A DNA stretch of 64,000 nucleotides from Vespa crabro (lineage: Eukaryota > Arthropoda > Insecta > Hymenoptera > Vespidae). Position 1 is the stretch's first letter. Every line of letters starts with the position of its first letter. Made by a program: the position numbers and the translations under genes. Positions 12,330 through 23,402 of the stretch are shown piece after piece. The DNA is taken from NCBI RefSeq assembly GCF_910589235.1, contig NC_060979.1:930001-994000 (forward strand), written 5' to 3'. The notes beneath the pieces are model-generated. The model ran no database searches. It worked only from the letters and a program-made list of their open reading frames with translations, and had not been told where the DNA came from.

Positions 12330-12365
12330 TATAAAAGGTATCTATTTTCTGCAATAAAATTCAGT
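12330..12365 (+). promoter_or_regulatory. FAR core promoter (TATA box and initiator), left copy
   Basis: TATAAAAG at 12330-12337 lies 33 bp upstream of the A of TCAGT at 12361-12365. TCAGT is the arthropod initiator, and this is the standard TATA-to-start spacing. A FAR mini-exon with ATG follows at 12453. The arrangement recurs at other FAR units, often with a decayed TATA box. Confidence 0.7.
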
Positions 12366-12452
12366 GAAACGGTAAGCTTCATTCGAGTAACGTTAATAGA
12401 TGACTGATTCTGATAACTTCGTAAATAACATAATAAATTCTTATTCTGCGTA

Positions 12453-14103
12453 ATGGAAAATACTTCTGAAAGTAAGTAAAATTTATATGTTCATTAAAAA
12501 TATCATAATTTTTATTTTACATCAATAGAAAATTTTACAATGTAGAAGTGAAACAATACGATTGTCACATGAAAATCAAATTGTCTCTCGTCAAATATTT
12601 CTTACTATAATTATAAGCCTTCTTCTTATTAATAAATATAATAAATATGAAATCATACTATATAATAATAAGGCTTAAAATAATTACAAATTAAATGGTA
12701 CTGGTACCATTTGATACAATATAAATCCAAATTATGGAATAGAATTTGAAATAGCATCAATTATGAATAAAATGAAATGTAAATGAAATATAAATCACTT
12801 TTCCATTATTTCTACATTGCACGAAATTAGTAAGTCTGTACTTGAGACGAATATCCAAGATTGAAAATTATTAAAATGTTCTCTAACAAGTATATTGTCG
12901 GTGACTGTGTATATAGATATAAACCTCATTAGTATGTGTAATTAACATAAAATGACAAAGCGATCATCTTAGACCACATTGAGTGTTAACTGTATTCCTG
13001 CTTTAATCTTCTTATGTATAAATGTATTTAAATATATAATTCTTGCATATTCGTTTTGTTGTTATACGTAAACGCAAAATGAAATATGTATTAATTATGA
13101 ATGAATTTCTAGTGGCGATACAAATCAAATTTCTCATCTATTTTTTGCTTGACCTGGTGAAACCATAAGTGTCGATTTATCTATGAAATAAATTCAAGGT
13201 GAATTCTGACCACAGGAAATCACATCTTTTATTTATTCATTGTTAGAAAAGAAAACATATTAAGACAATCGATTAAGGTGAACACCTCAAAGATATATTG
13301 CAAGATTTTATTTAGTACTTTCTAGTTTGCAAATTATTTTACATTCTGGCGCGCTTGAATAACGGAACGATCATATATAAATATGCATGTATATAAGTAG
13401 ACACACATATCGAGATACTGAGTTATTTTCAACTGATCACAGTTCAAACGATTTTCCAATTACATCTTTATAAGTTTAAAATATTATAAATGAATTAGTG
13501 GCTTAGAATATTATAGAAGCATACATGTAAGAATAGTCATGATCTGTTTTCATTCAATCAGTATTAATTAAGATAGTGTGATAGCTTGATTATGTGAACA
13601 AAAATCAGTTAATCACATGGGAATGCTTGAATAATATTCGAAGGTACGATTATAATATTTTTTTTTAATAGAATTTTTAGCCTACTAATAAGAGATAAGT
13701 GGAAGAACTCGTGCTAAAAATTAGAAAAAGAACGATCGAAGAATATATGTTAATATTTTTGTTTACAGATCGATTTGAAGGAATAGAAATGATGGAAGTG
13801 CAAATAAAAGCGGACGACCAGGAGATAGCTGTAGCGAAAAAGAATTTGAAGCTTGGAAAATCGAACGAATATTCGCCAAATGAAACTCTATCTTCAGTTG
13901 AAAACATCGACAAATTAACGACGATTCAATCCTTCTACGTAAATCAATGTCTTTTTATAACCGGTGGTACAGGTTTTATGGGAAAAATGTTAATTGAAAA
14001 ATTATTACGAGGATGTCCTGGCATCACCTACATTTACGTTTCAATACGTAGGAAGAAAGATAAAAGTGTCTCTAAACGTATGGAAGAAATTGTCGAAAAT
14101 TCT
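12453..14103 (+). pseudogene. FAR 5' part: ATG mini-exon plus NAD-binding exon (left convergent copy)
   Basis: Fatty acyl-CoA reductase reduces acyl-CoA to alcohol with NADPH at the ER or peroxisome. Coding pieces are 12453-12471 (ATG, then MENTSE plus one base, followed by GTAAGTAA) and 13769-14103 (after tttacag, ending before gtgagt). They join in frame: NRFEGIEMMEV, then the Rossmann motif TGGTGFMGK and a strand motif in which the usual IYLLIR is YVSIRR. Both exons are open with good splice sites. No exon carrying the next segment (VPIKGDC type) follows on the plus strand; the downstream DNA is a dispersed repeat and then FAR pieces on the other strand. The gene is truncated after about 117 residues unless exons lie far away. 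The GTG at 13699 is intronic and not a start. Confidence 0.8.
12941..13210. repeat. Shared block W, P1 spacer copy
   Basis: This stretch, within the first intron of the left FAR copy, is similar in the same orientation to 33400-33680 and to 48180-48580. It includes 'gtataaatgtatttaaat' and a run ending near 'gtgtcgattta'. It marks the same ancestral flank in three places. No gene is in it. Confidence 0.5.
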
Positions 14104-15544
14104 GTGAGTCTTTCATTTACAATCGATTATTATTTTTATCTTGTGATTAGATTTTCATTCAACTCTACGATTCTGTGTCTTCACTGAATAGTTTTTATAT
14201 TTAATACATTTAATAGATACTTTAAAGAAGACGAAAATTGATAAAGAATTTTCAAAAGTCTCCTTCTTTCTAATTACCCATATTAGAAAGTGGTAGCAAT
14301 AAAGCATAATAGAAAGCAGCCTCCTCAATTGTTTGTTTTCTGTATCTTTTCTAATGTTAAAGTTAAAATTAATATTTAGACGGAAAATATTCTCTACTTA
14401 GTTCCACAATGACTTTGATGGAAGTCATGTAAAAAATTACAATGAAATGCCTTTCCAAATATATGAAAAACAATTAAAAATAATGGTTTAGAAAAAGGTT
14501 TTCAAAGTTGAACACACTATTTCTCATACACTAATACATTCACGATCAAGCATATAAAGCGATATGAACAGCTGGATACCAAGTTTAATTTGCAAATATC
14601 CATGCTGAATACCGCAATGAATTGTTATTTAAACATTTATCCAAATAGGAAATGTAGCTTCTTGATATCATATTTTCAATTAATTTTTACTTAAAATTTA
14701 AACGGGAAGTTAAATCTTGGATAAAATATTACAGGAAATATTAAACTTAGAAAGAGTTACTTATATTGGTGAAATTTATATTTAGCAAACGAATATACTG
14801 AATTTTCTAAGGTAAAACTAAATAACGTATTAATAGATTTGTTTCAGCTAATAGCTTTACGTTGTATCAAATAATAACTAGAAATTGTGCACGTTTTATA
14901 ACGAAATTAAATCAAATTAAACGAAATTGAACAAAAAATTTACCAATAAAAATTTAATATTTTAATAATAATATTCTTTCGATAAAATGCAATTCGATAA
15001 AATATTGAAGATTACATCTATGATTTTTTGTCAAAATATGGAAATAAATGTTGTAACACTGCGTTTTCACTTTTTGCTCATAATGAAGAAATAAGACTAC
15101 GTTAGCGGACTCGAAGCGTTAAAACTGTCTAATAAAAAATAATAAAATAGTAAAACTGTCTAATAAAAAGACTGAATTAGGGTAAGATCAGTTTTGTTTT
15201 CGAAGAAATGTCGAAAAATGTGAAACAATGCTAATTCTATATCCGAACATAGAATTTTTAAATCTGTAAAAGCATTTTTGTAAAGTTGACTCTATTAAGC
15301 TTCTTGGTAATCTGAGCATTACTAAAATCATATTCAGAGAAAGAATATTTATCTATTATTTGTCTATACTTATGTATATATGTCTATATATATTTAGAAT
15401 ATTTATGTATATTTGTTTATAATTTGTATATATTTATCTATAATTTTGTAGAATCAAACTGCAATGATAAGAACTATTAGAAACTATTAGCCTAATATTG
15501 AAATTAATCAGCCTTGAACAAGAAAGTATAAGGCAGGCCATTTT
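14104..15544. repeat. Dispersed repeat D (about 14385-14830) and AT-rich DNA
   Basis: After the FAR exon there is intron-like sequence. From about 14385 ('gatggaagtcatgtaaaaaattaca') to 14830 the DNA is clearly similar to 55955-56395 on the plus strand, and so to its mirror in the P2 left arm. No open exon was recognised. The rest is AT-rich, with TATA-type runs near 15370-15430. Confidence 0.55.
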
Positions 15545-16431
15545 TTTTATTTTAGTCTGATAAATCATTTTTTCTATAAAAAATGATAAGACAAATATAT
15601 CTTGGCAGCTTACTCGTAATTAAACAGATCGTATCGATTATAAAAACTGGTACTATTTGTAGAAAATACGTGTAGATAAAATAAATTGGTCGATATTTTG
15701 TTATATTTTCAAAAGCTGCTGTATCAAATTGCTTCATTAGTCGGTATAATAATAGTATGTTCTTCGTCGACATTTTTCTGAATTCCTTAATAAAGATTGG
15801 ATGATTCTGTAAAAGTGATTGGATTATCCGTAAATATATAATTATAAATTGGAATTTCTTCGATAGATCTGAAAGACTACAATACGTGGCAATTTAATTT
15901 ATTTCTAAACGTCATTTGGTTTGATCGAAAATGTTTCGATTAAACGTGATTAATTGACGCTACCTTCGATTATTCGCTACGTCACAGGCAATTAGTCGTC
16001 GGATCTCCGGGTACTAAGATTACATTTAGCGATTCATCGTAAAGATGAGTTCGTATAAGTGTCTTAAAGATAATTGTAAACATCGACATGTTTTGACATT
16101 GATTCTCTCTCGAGAGAATGAGGGTCCTATCTTAACGCATTAAAAATTGGGGCATCGCTTACCAAATTTTTTTATGCTGTCAAACTATTTTCTATTATTT
16201 TTAAATTATAAATAATCTGAGAAACATGAATAGAGAACAATGACTATAGGATCGATAAAAAAAAAGAAAGTTAGATTCAAGAAATCTGCTAAAGGACCTA
16301 AAATAACTCAGATTTTTCAAGATTGTATACGTGTACAGCTAATCATTTCGCTTGACAAATGCCTATCACGATTGTATGGAAATATAATAGGAGAAAACAA
16401 TCGTGAAATCAAAATTCGGTGATAGACTTAC

Positions 16432-16577
16432 TGCGGTGTAATATCATCGAGCAATTTCTCATCCATAGATTCCATCAAATCGATGAATTCGTCGTCATTC
16501 AACGGTGGATCATAAAATTTCTCCTCGATCAGATTTTCAAGACAATTGGCATAAGCCGTTGATACATGGACGAAACT
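16432..16577 (-). pseudogene. Orphan intact FAR exon (SFVHVSTAYAN...)
   Basis: This 146-nt exon is fully open, with an AG acceptor at its start and CA|GTAAGT at its end, in the same phases as exon 4 of the complete gene. It encodes SFVHVSTAYANCLENLIEEK and then FYDPPLNDDEF. It has kept its reading frame and splice sites although its neighbours are lost or broken. Either it decayed recently or it still takes part in some transcript. Confidence 0.85.
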
Positions 16578-17570
16578 CTATAACATAAAAGATAACAAAC
16601 ATTCATTAGAGTCAGATCATTCAATTAAAGATCCATATGATTAATAAAATGTGTAGGGTGTCTCAATAACCATGTTACGAAACGATATCATTGCTAATTT
16701 TACTGATTTGAAGAAATAACGGAGAATGTAATTCTTTGGTTGAAAGGAACATACATTAATCAATTGTTTGTCAGAATCATTTTTTCAAGTTTTTGATGTC
16801 ACAGAAAATCTGTTAAGTAGGGATACATACTTTCATATGTATTCGAAATGTGACAGATAAGGTCAGGATGAATCGAAGGAATTATAATATTGGGACCTTG
16901 ACACGATTTTGAGTAAAAAGAAAATGATAGAAGTGAATCAATTGATGTAAATAATGAAATAAGTATGATGGAAATATTAATCAGGAATGATTTGCTTGAA
17001 CAAATACTAGAAATGCTATCCATTAAAAACAAATTTCTCTTAACATTTATTGATTGAAATAATGCGTCCGACCATGTCCGTCATGTTAATTTACATTTGA
17101 TACTATCCAGGCGTGCAAGTGTCTTCTAACTGTCCAAATTTTATAATAATTTTTTTGCCAACGACTCGACAGGGTCACAGTATTATAAATTGTTGGTCAC
17201 CCCTTGATCTCAGTTATCAAGCTGCGACGACGACTATTACTTTAGAAATATACACTCGACATGAATTTGTGCTCACAATTTTATAACTGTAATAAATTAT
17301 TTTTCTTAGCATTTTTTTCTTTTTTTTTGAAAAAATTACCTTTTGTCTAAATTAGCGTATACTTATAAATAATACTTATCGATCTATTAATTTCGTATGA
17401 AACGTTCAAAAGCTATACATCTGAACGCGAAGCATTTTTTTCCATTGCCTATTTACATGCCCATATATATGAGTATATAACATTTGTAAATTCTTTGTCA
17501 AGCAAGCGGTTTTATTATTCGTATTTGAATTTTACAAACAATAAAATATAAAAGAGATTTGTTCAACAAC
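16578..17570. other. Spacer DNA, no exon recognised
   Basis: On the minus strand the missing FAR exons 2 and 3 would be expected here, but no Rossmann motif or VPIxGDC-type block was found. A short piece near 17110 ('ccaggcgtgc' and 'actgtccaaatttt') resembles 33235-33300, so part of this is FAR-unit flank. Confidence 0.5.
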
Positions 17571-18039
17571 TACATATACTAATGGGGTTTATATCTATAT
17601 ACACAGTCACCGACAATATACTTGTTAGCAAACATTTTAATAATTTTCAATCTTGGATATTCGTCTCAAGTACAGACTTACTAATTTCGTGCAATGTAGA
17701 AATAATGGAAAAGTGATTTATATTTCATTTACATTTCATTTTATTCATAATTGATGCTATTTCAAATTCTATTCCATAATTTGGATTTATATTGTATCAA
17801 ATGGTACCAGTACCATTTAATTTGTAATTATTTTAAGCCTTATTATTATATAGTATGATTTCATATTTATTATATTTATTAATAAGAAGAAGGCTTGTAA
17901 TTATAGTAAGAAATATTTGACGAGAGACAATTTGATTTTCATGTGACAATCGTATTGTTTCACTTCTACATTGTAAAATTTTCTATTGATGTAAAATAAA
18001 AATTATGATATTTTTAATGAACATATAAATTTTACTTAC

Positions 18040-18181
18040 TTTCAGAAGTATTTTCCATTACGCAGAATAAGAATTTATTATGTTATTTACGAAGTTATCA
18101 AGATCAGTCATCTATTAACGTTACTCGAATGAAGCTTACCGTTTCACTGAATTTTATTGCAGAAAATAGATACCTTTTATA
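18040..18181 (-). promoter_or_regulatory. FAR core promoter and mini-exon, right copy
   Basis: On the minus strand TATAAAAG (18181-18174) is followed 33 bp later by the A of TCAGT (A at 18148), then by the mini-exon ATG at 18058 and a GTAAGT donor after 18040. It is the mirror of 12330-12471 and is preserved in the arm although the gene body beyond it is broken. Confidence 0.7.
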
Positions 18182-18487
18182 TCCACTATTTAATCTATCT
18201 AAACTTGACACAATAACGTATAGATTTAAATTTATAATTTGATTTCAATGGGTTAAGCTCCGTTCATAAGATTTCAACAATTGTGCTTTTTATTCTTTTA
18301 CTTACAATTTATTTTATAAATAATTTTAACTTTCATAAATGTAGTTTTGAAAGTCATATTTCTTTTTAAAATAGGGTTCAGAGCAACGGAAGTCATTTAC
18401 AAGTCATTTCACAAGTCATATTTAACATAATGTATTTTCCATTACCTATTATTTTTAAAACATTCATATTTATATAACGACCATACG

Positions 18488-18494
<7 letters not shown>

Positions 18495-18538
<44 letters not shown>
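18495..18538. repeat. (TA)n microsatellite, empty site of the LTR element
   Basis: This TA tract is the right-arm counterpart of the TA runs on both sides of the LTR element at 9151-11927. It shows the pre-insertion state. Confidence 0.8.
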
Positions 18539-18542
<4 letters not shown>

Positions 18543-18838
18543 ACCGAGTTATTTAATAAAAAAGGAACGAACTTTAAAAAATGGTAATATATGCTAAGAT
18601 AAGCATTTTTCCTAGTTGACGAAATCATGAAATAAACATTAGTAAACATTATTAAGGCTATAGTTCTTAAGGAAACTGTTGCTATGTATTATTTACGTAT
18701 GCAAATTTAATCTAAGGAAGTGACTTTATACTTTTAGGTAAATTCTTTTAATCCGAAATATACGACCTTTTAGTTACGATCACACATTACATTACAAACG
18801 CTCACAGACCAAACGATTTTCTCATTATTTATAATTTT

Positions 18839-19262
18839 ACAATATTATAGAAGCATAAATGTAAGAACTGATTACTTTTTATCCAATCGGAGTTAATAAC
18901 GATCTTGTGGTCGCTCGATTATACGAAGAAAAATAACGTCATAACATTGTAACATGCGTAAATAATATTCGATTATAATATTTTTTTTTTAAATTGTTTT
19001 TTCTAATAGAATCATTAATCAATCATCAATCACACTAATGTGAGGTGAATGGAAAAATCCATTCTAAAAAATAGAAAAATGAACAATCAAAATGAATCAT
19101 TCAAATTAATGAGATAAGAAGTTTTGAATATCTTCAGGTTTATGTTCATCTATACGTTTGCAGATCGATTTGGAAGAGCAGAAATGATGGGAGTTTTGAT
19201 AAATGCGTATGAAAGAAATAGCTGTTGCGAAAAATAATTTGAACTTTTGCATACCGACCGAA
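18839..19262 (+). pseudogene. FAR intron end and exon-2 fragment (right arm)
   Basis: 18839-19163 aligns with the 3' half of the FAR first intron. After 'gtttgcag' the exon starts at 19164 in the same phase as in the complete gene, gives an in-frame ATG at 19184, and breaks down within about 80 bp (near 'aagaaatagctgttgcgaaaaat', recognisable against 13825-13855). The Rossmann motif is absent. It sits on the opposite strand from the promoter at 18181, so the inner P1 arm has held FAR sequence on both strands. Confidence 0.7.
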
Positions 19263-21024
19263 TGTGCGCCACCTTACTTATTGTTAAAAATTAAAAGAAT
19301 TCTTTCAAAGTAGCATCCCATACTTGTCACATACTAACACATTTATAAGTGGTGCTTGTCCGTGAGATACTTAGCTGTATAATTTTAATATAATTTTCCG
19401 AAGTCTATAACTAAGTACTGAAAGATCCATCTATTTTATGGTGCACGAATATAACAAAAATTATTGATTATATTGCTAATATCATACTTATAATTATTTG
19501 GCGTTTAAAGAAGGGCTGACATGATCAAAATAAAAAGTTCTTATGTGAATTAAAAAAAAGTATTTACGGATATAAATAAATTGAAAGAAGTCGGTATTGC
19601 GTATCAATTAGTACTTATTCGATTGATGTACTAATACTCGAGACGATTTTTGCAGCAGCCATTTCTTATTACTTCGTCGACTTTTATCGGTACTACCATC
19701 ATATCGATCTCTAAATGTATAAGAAGTAATTAATAGGAAATAAATAGAATTGTAACTAAATGCAAAAAGACTCGTTAATTTAGTAAAAGATATATAAAAT
19801 TAAGTTTTTTCAAAACTTTTCAAAACTTTTATGCGTAAAATAAGAAATACAGATAATAAATAATAATAATAAATTCAAATAGATATATATTTTTGTTATA
19901 TTTATAAACCTATATAAAACGTTCATAAAATAGAGAGATTATTCGATCATTTGTGAAAGTTAGTCAGTAATCCTGAACTTGCTCTGAGAAAAATACCTGG
20001 ACTTTTGGCAAAAGAGTGACGTTACTTTAGTCATAAAAATAAAACTTTCTGTCCCCCATTTTTCTCAATCCAAGATGGGGAAGTTTTAGTTGATCTTCCG
20101 AGATTGAGCGAATGTGTATTAGTCAAAGTAAAGCTAGATAATATGTTCGAGACGAATTATCAATCTTGTTTAGAGTGATATTATCTAACTCAATAGAACT
20201 ATCAGTAAGATTGAAAGTTTAATCTTTCTTTTTCTTTTGGCATTATTTGTTGCATTCTTTTTTGCCTTTTTATATCTTATAAATAAATTCTACAATGCAT
20301 CATAAAAATTTTGAAATTAATTTTTTAAATTAATGTAATTATTAGCTCGAAGTTGAATAAGAAACATTCTTATGTTGCTATAATATGGTTACTGCCTTAT
20401 AAAACAACATTTTTTACTGGACGATCCCTCTCGAAAGTACAAGTATTACAAAAGTACAAAGTGAAGCCTTCTTTCAGGCGCACTTATATAAAAATTAAAT
20501 AAAAAAAATCTTAATCTTATTTATGTTAATATAATTACATAATACCAATCATAATGTATATTTAAGACACAATAACAATTTTGGATATAAAGCTAAAATC
20601 AAATTTGTTAAAAAGTAGATATATAAAAATGAAATTTAAAAATTACGTGATATTGTGAAGAGATAATTTTCAGAATTCTTTGTACTTATTCGTTTCGAAC
20701 CTATGTTATTATATTGAACTTAACAAATTGAACGTTCGTTAAAATCTGAGGATAGTCATTTAACATTTATATTAAGAATCTGACAAAATTATCGCATGAG
20801 TTAGTATAACATTTCAATTTTACTTACTAAAACAGGGTGACCATTGATGTACTAAGACAATATATTATTTACGTCTTCAATGATAATTAACATAATTTTC
20901 AATCTAATTGTTTTGCAGTATTAGAACTTTTCAAAAGAAGGATATCAGATAATAATGAATAATATTGAATAAGCAGAATATTATATATTGTATAAAATAA
21001 TAATTATTAACATATATGTATAAA

Positions 21025-21025
<1 letters not shown>
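19263..21025. repeat. Right-arm mirror of blocks X and Y
   Basis: Mirror of 6635-8397: X at about 19315-19560 and Y at about 19960-20970. No intact gene. The decayed version of the 58088-58435 frame lies on the minus strand here. Confidence 0.55.

Positions 21026-21087
<62 letters not shown>
21026..21087. repeat. (TA)n microsatellite, 62 bp
   Basis: Mirror of 6577-6634 but 4 bp longer. The pairing sum changes from 27660 to 27664 across it. Confidence 0.95.
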
Positions 21088-21093
<6 letters not shown>

Positions 21094-22505
21094 CTTTTAA
21101 ATAACGCACAATCATGTTAAACAGTCGATATTAATTATTTATGTATTAAAATTATACATATATATTAGAAATATTAAAAAATAGATATAATAATTGCTAT
21201 TTCAAGTATTAAATGTTCTAACATTTGATACGAATACATAAAAGTGTCGAAATATTATTAAGAGGAATTAAAAAGTTTATTTTTATTTACTTTTAAATTA
21301 AAATTCTGAGTTTAACATCGAGCCTTTACAATAGTTTGCCATAAAACACTATGATGTTGCTTGGACACGCGTTGATGTCGTGTCAAGTCTCATATGTAAG
21401 TATATCAGGGATTAATCAACTTTCATATTGTACAATGCTGATACAAACTTGACACAGTCTTTTCCTGAGATCAGATTTGTTTTAAAATTACTTAAGAATA
21501 TTAATAAAAACTTTAATCCTATAATAGTAAAACTAAAAAGAATATTATTAATCTATTACGACAAATAATTACGTGTAATAATGTACGAAGAACACTTGCT
21601 ACGTAAAACACATTATTTGCTATAAATTAATATATAAAACATAATATATAGTTTCCTTATTAAGAATATTAAGTAACTGAAAATTTTAAAGAAAATTAAA
21701 TAATTTCGATTTGTTATTACTTTTTCAAACTAATCATGTAAATATTATAATTCTTAACTATGAATAATTTTATATAAAAAAAATGATTATAGTAATTAAC
21801 TAATCTTATAAAATATTAAATCAAAAACCGTAAGAATCTATTAACTTGAAAAATAAATTATCGTAAAATAAAAGTAATTTACTAACGTCGTTCTTATATA
21901 ATTAGTACATTCTGGTTTGATCGTTGTAAACTATTTCATTTTCTACCAATACTTTAATCATATTTATTATAGCTACAAACCAAGCTGTAAAAACCATATA
22001 TTTTACTTAAAATTAAATTGAGAGAATAATGGCAATTTTACGTGAAAAATAAAGAATAAAGAAAAGATGTTTATTTATGATTAGCAATAAACTAATTCAA
22101 ATGAAATTATCTGGCACATATCTACGAAGATACACAATTTCCATTATTATTTATCGTTTATCATTAATCATTTATTCGATTCCAATACTTTGACTTGAAT
22201 ATAAAAATTAATATATCGAACAATTTATTATAAGTCTAAAATACTAATAATGTAAAATATCTATATGATCAAATGACATAGAAAAAAAGATTATCTAAAA
22301 TACTATAATATAAAAACGTATATACAATTGTCAAATATTTATAAAAATGACGAATTGAAACGATATAATTACATTAAGATAAGGAATTTATTATAAGCAA
22401 TCGGTTATAAAAATAATTGCGAGTCGAAAAACAAATCAGAACAATATATATTAAAAAAAAAGTCAATTCTATTAACTCGATATAAAGTAAAAAAATTTCA
22501 GTGAA
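21088..22505. other. AT-rich arm DNA, nothing recognised
   Basis: Mirror of 5159-6576. No exon-like frame or repeat end identified. Confidence 0.45.
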
Positions 22506-23402
22506 TTAACCCTCTATGGGACGAATTTTGGTTTTAAATCCAAAAAAAATTGGGGGAGGGAAAAATCAGCAATTATAAACCTATATATGCAAATGGAAAA
22601 AAAAGTTTCTGTTTAAACAATTTTATTGCAGTATATTCACTATGTGACTTTCAGGTCACAACCGTCTATAATATTCGCACTTTTGTGTTTGAAAATTTAA
22701 GCGTGGAATTCAACAAAACAGTTTGTACTTGGCGTTAAACATAAATGAATATTACATTTGGAACATTTAATTTTCGGAACTCTTTACATCCGGGCTTACA
22801 TCCTACATTATGTCCCCTGTTATCTGAAAAAATTGGCCAATGTGCCACTTCATCTTTTCGCACGTCTTCTACAGGTAGCGTTGTATTTGGTCTCTTTTTC
22901 TTTTATTTTGCAATTGTTTATATACATCATTTGAAGTAGGACGCCACCTTTTCTATTAGGTTCCTTTGTGTTCCTGACATAAACAAGATGCAATGTCAGT
23001 TTTAAATTTCAATAAACTATACTGACGGCCGGTACTTACAGAATGCGATGAGGAATCTCGCTTATATAAGAGCCAAGCATTGACCATCGTCAAATCTAAG
23101 AGGTGAAACATAATGCGGTGGTACCACTTCTTTGATCGAATTTTTATTCTTATATATTCTTAAATTCGATACAACGCTATCAACGAATCAACCAAATCTA
23201 GTCCACCCATGTGTTAGTTGTATGTTTTCACTATATTTGGTCATTGTATATCAATAATTCTGTTTATCCTTTTGTCCCACCTTTTCACTATGTCTATTGG
23301 TTCAACTTCGCAAAACGTTGCTCATCAAATGAACGGCCTTATTGTCGTACCACTTTACCGCATTTATGGTGACCCTGTCAATAGACGTAGAAAGTGTCGC
23401 AG
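22506..23402 (-). pseudogene. piggyBac-like transposase remnant (right arm)
   Basis: Exact-looking mirror of 4262-5158 on the minus strand, with the TTAA end at 22506-22509, the same frameshifts and stops, and the same landmarks (WYDNKAV, MGGLDLVDSL, KKWYHRIMFHLLD). Sharing identical damage shows that the element was dead before the arms became identical. Confidence 0.8.

Larger units (their letters stand above)
1..12940. repeat. Large inverted repeat P1, left arm
   Basis: This segment is the reverse complement of 17571-27663. Bases 1-60 pair exactly with 27604-27663, so the repeat reaches the window edge and probably continues beyond it. Paired positions sum to 27664 outside the TA microsatellite at 6577-6634 and to 27660 inside it. 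Spot checks found no other indel and no mismatch out to about 9060. From 9061 inward the arms differ by roughly 2-7%, the left arm has about 100 bp not in the right arm (12118-12226), and an LTR element is inserted at 9151-11927. The similarity ends at about 12940. Confidence 0.93.
15545..18058 (-). pseudogene. FAR pseudogene, right convergent copy
   Basis: Read on the minus strand: core promoter at 18181-18146, ATG mini-exon 18058-18040 (MENTSE plus one base, then GTAAGT), an intact exon at 16577-16432, a damaged exon at about 16040-15964, and a damaged C-terminal exon at 15868-15545 containing ITKYRPIYFIYTYFLQIVP. These match exons 1, 4, 6 and 7 of the complete gene at 35413-39303. The exons for the Rossmann motif, for the next segment, and for the YXXXK active site were not found. 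The two late exons carry stops or deletions. With the plus-strand copy at 12453-14103 it forms a tail-to-tail pair inside P1. Confidence 0.8.

Noticed and set aside
13699..13788. N-terminal extension of the FAR frame starting at a GTG
   Set aside because: The stretch ends in a tttacag acceptor and is intronic. The in-phase mini-exon at 12453 supplies the ATG.
16640..17040. Possible transposon starting at 'gtagggtgtctcaataacc' in the P1 spacer
   Set aside because: No matching inverted end, target duplication or coding motif was found.
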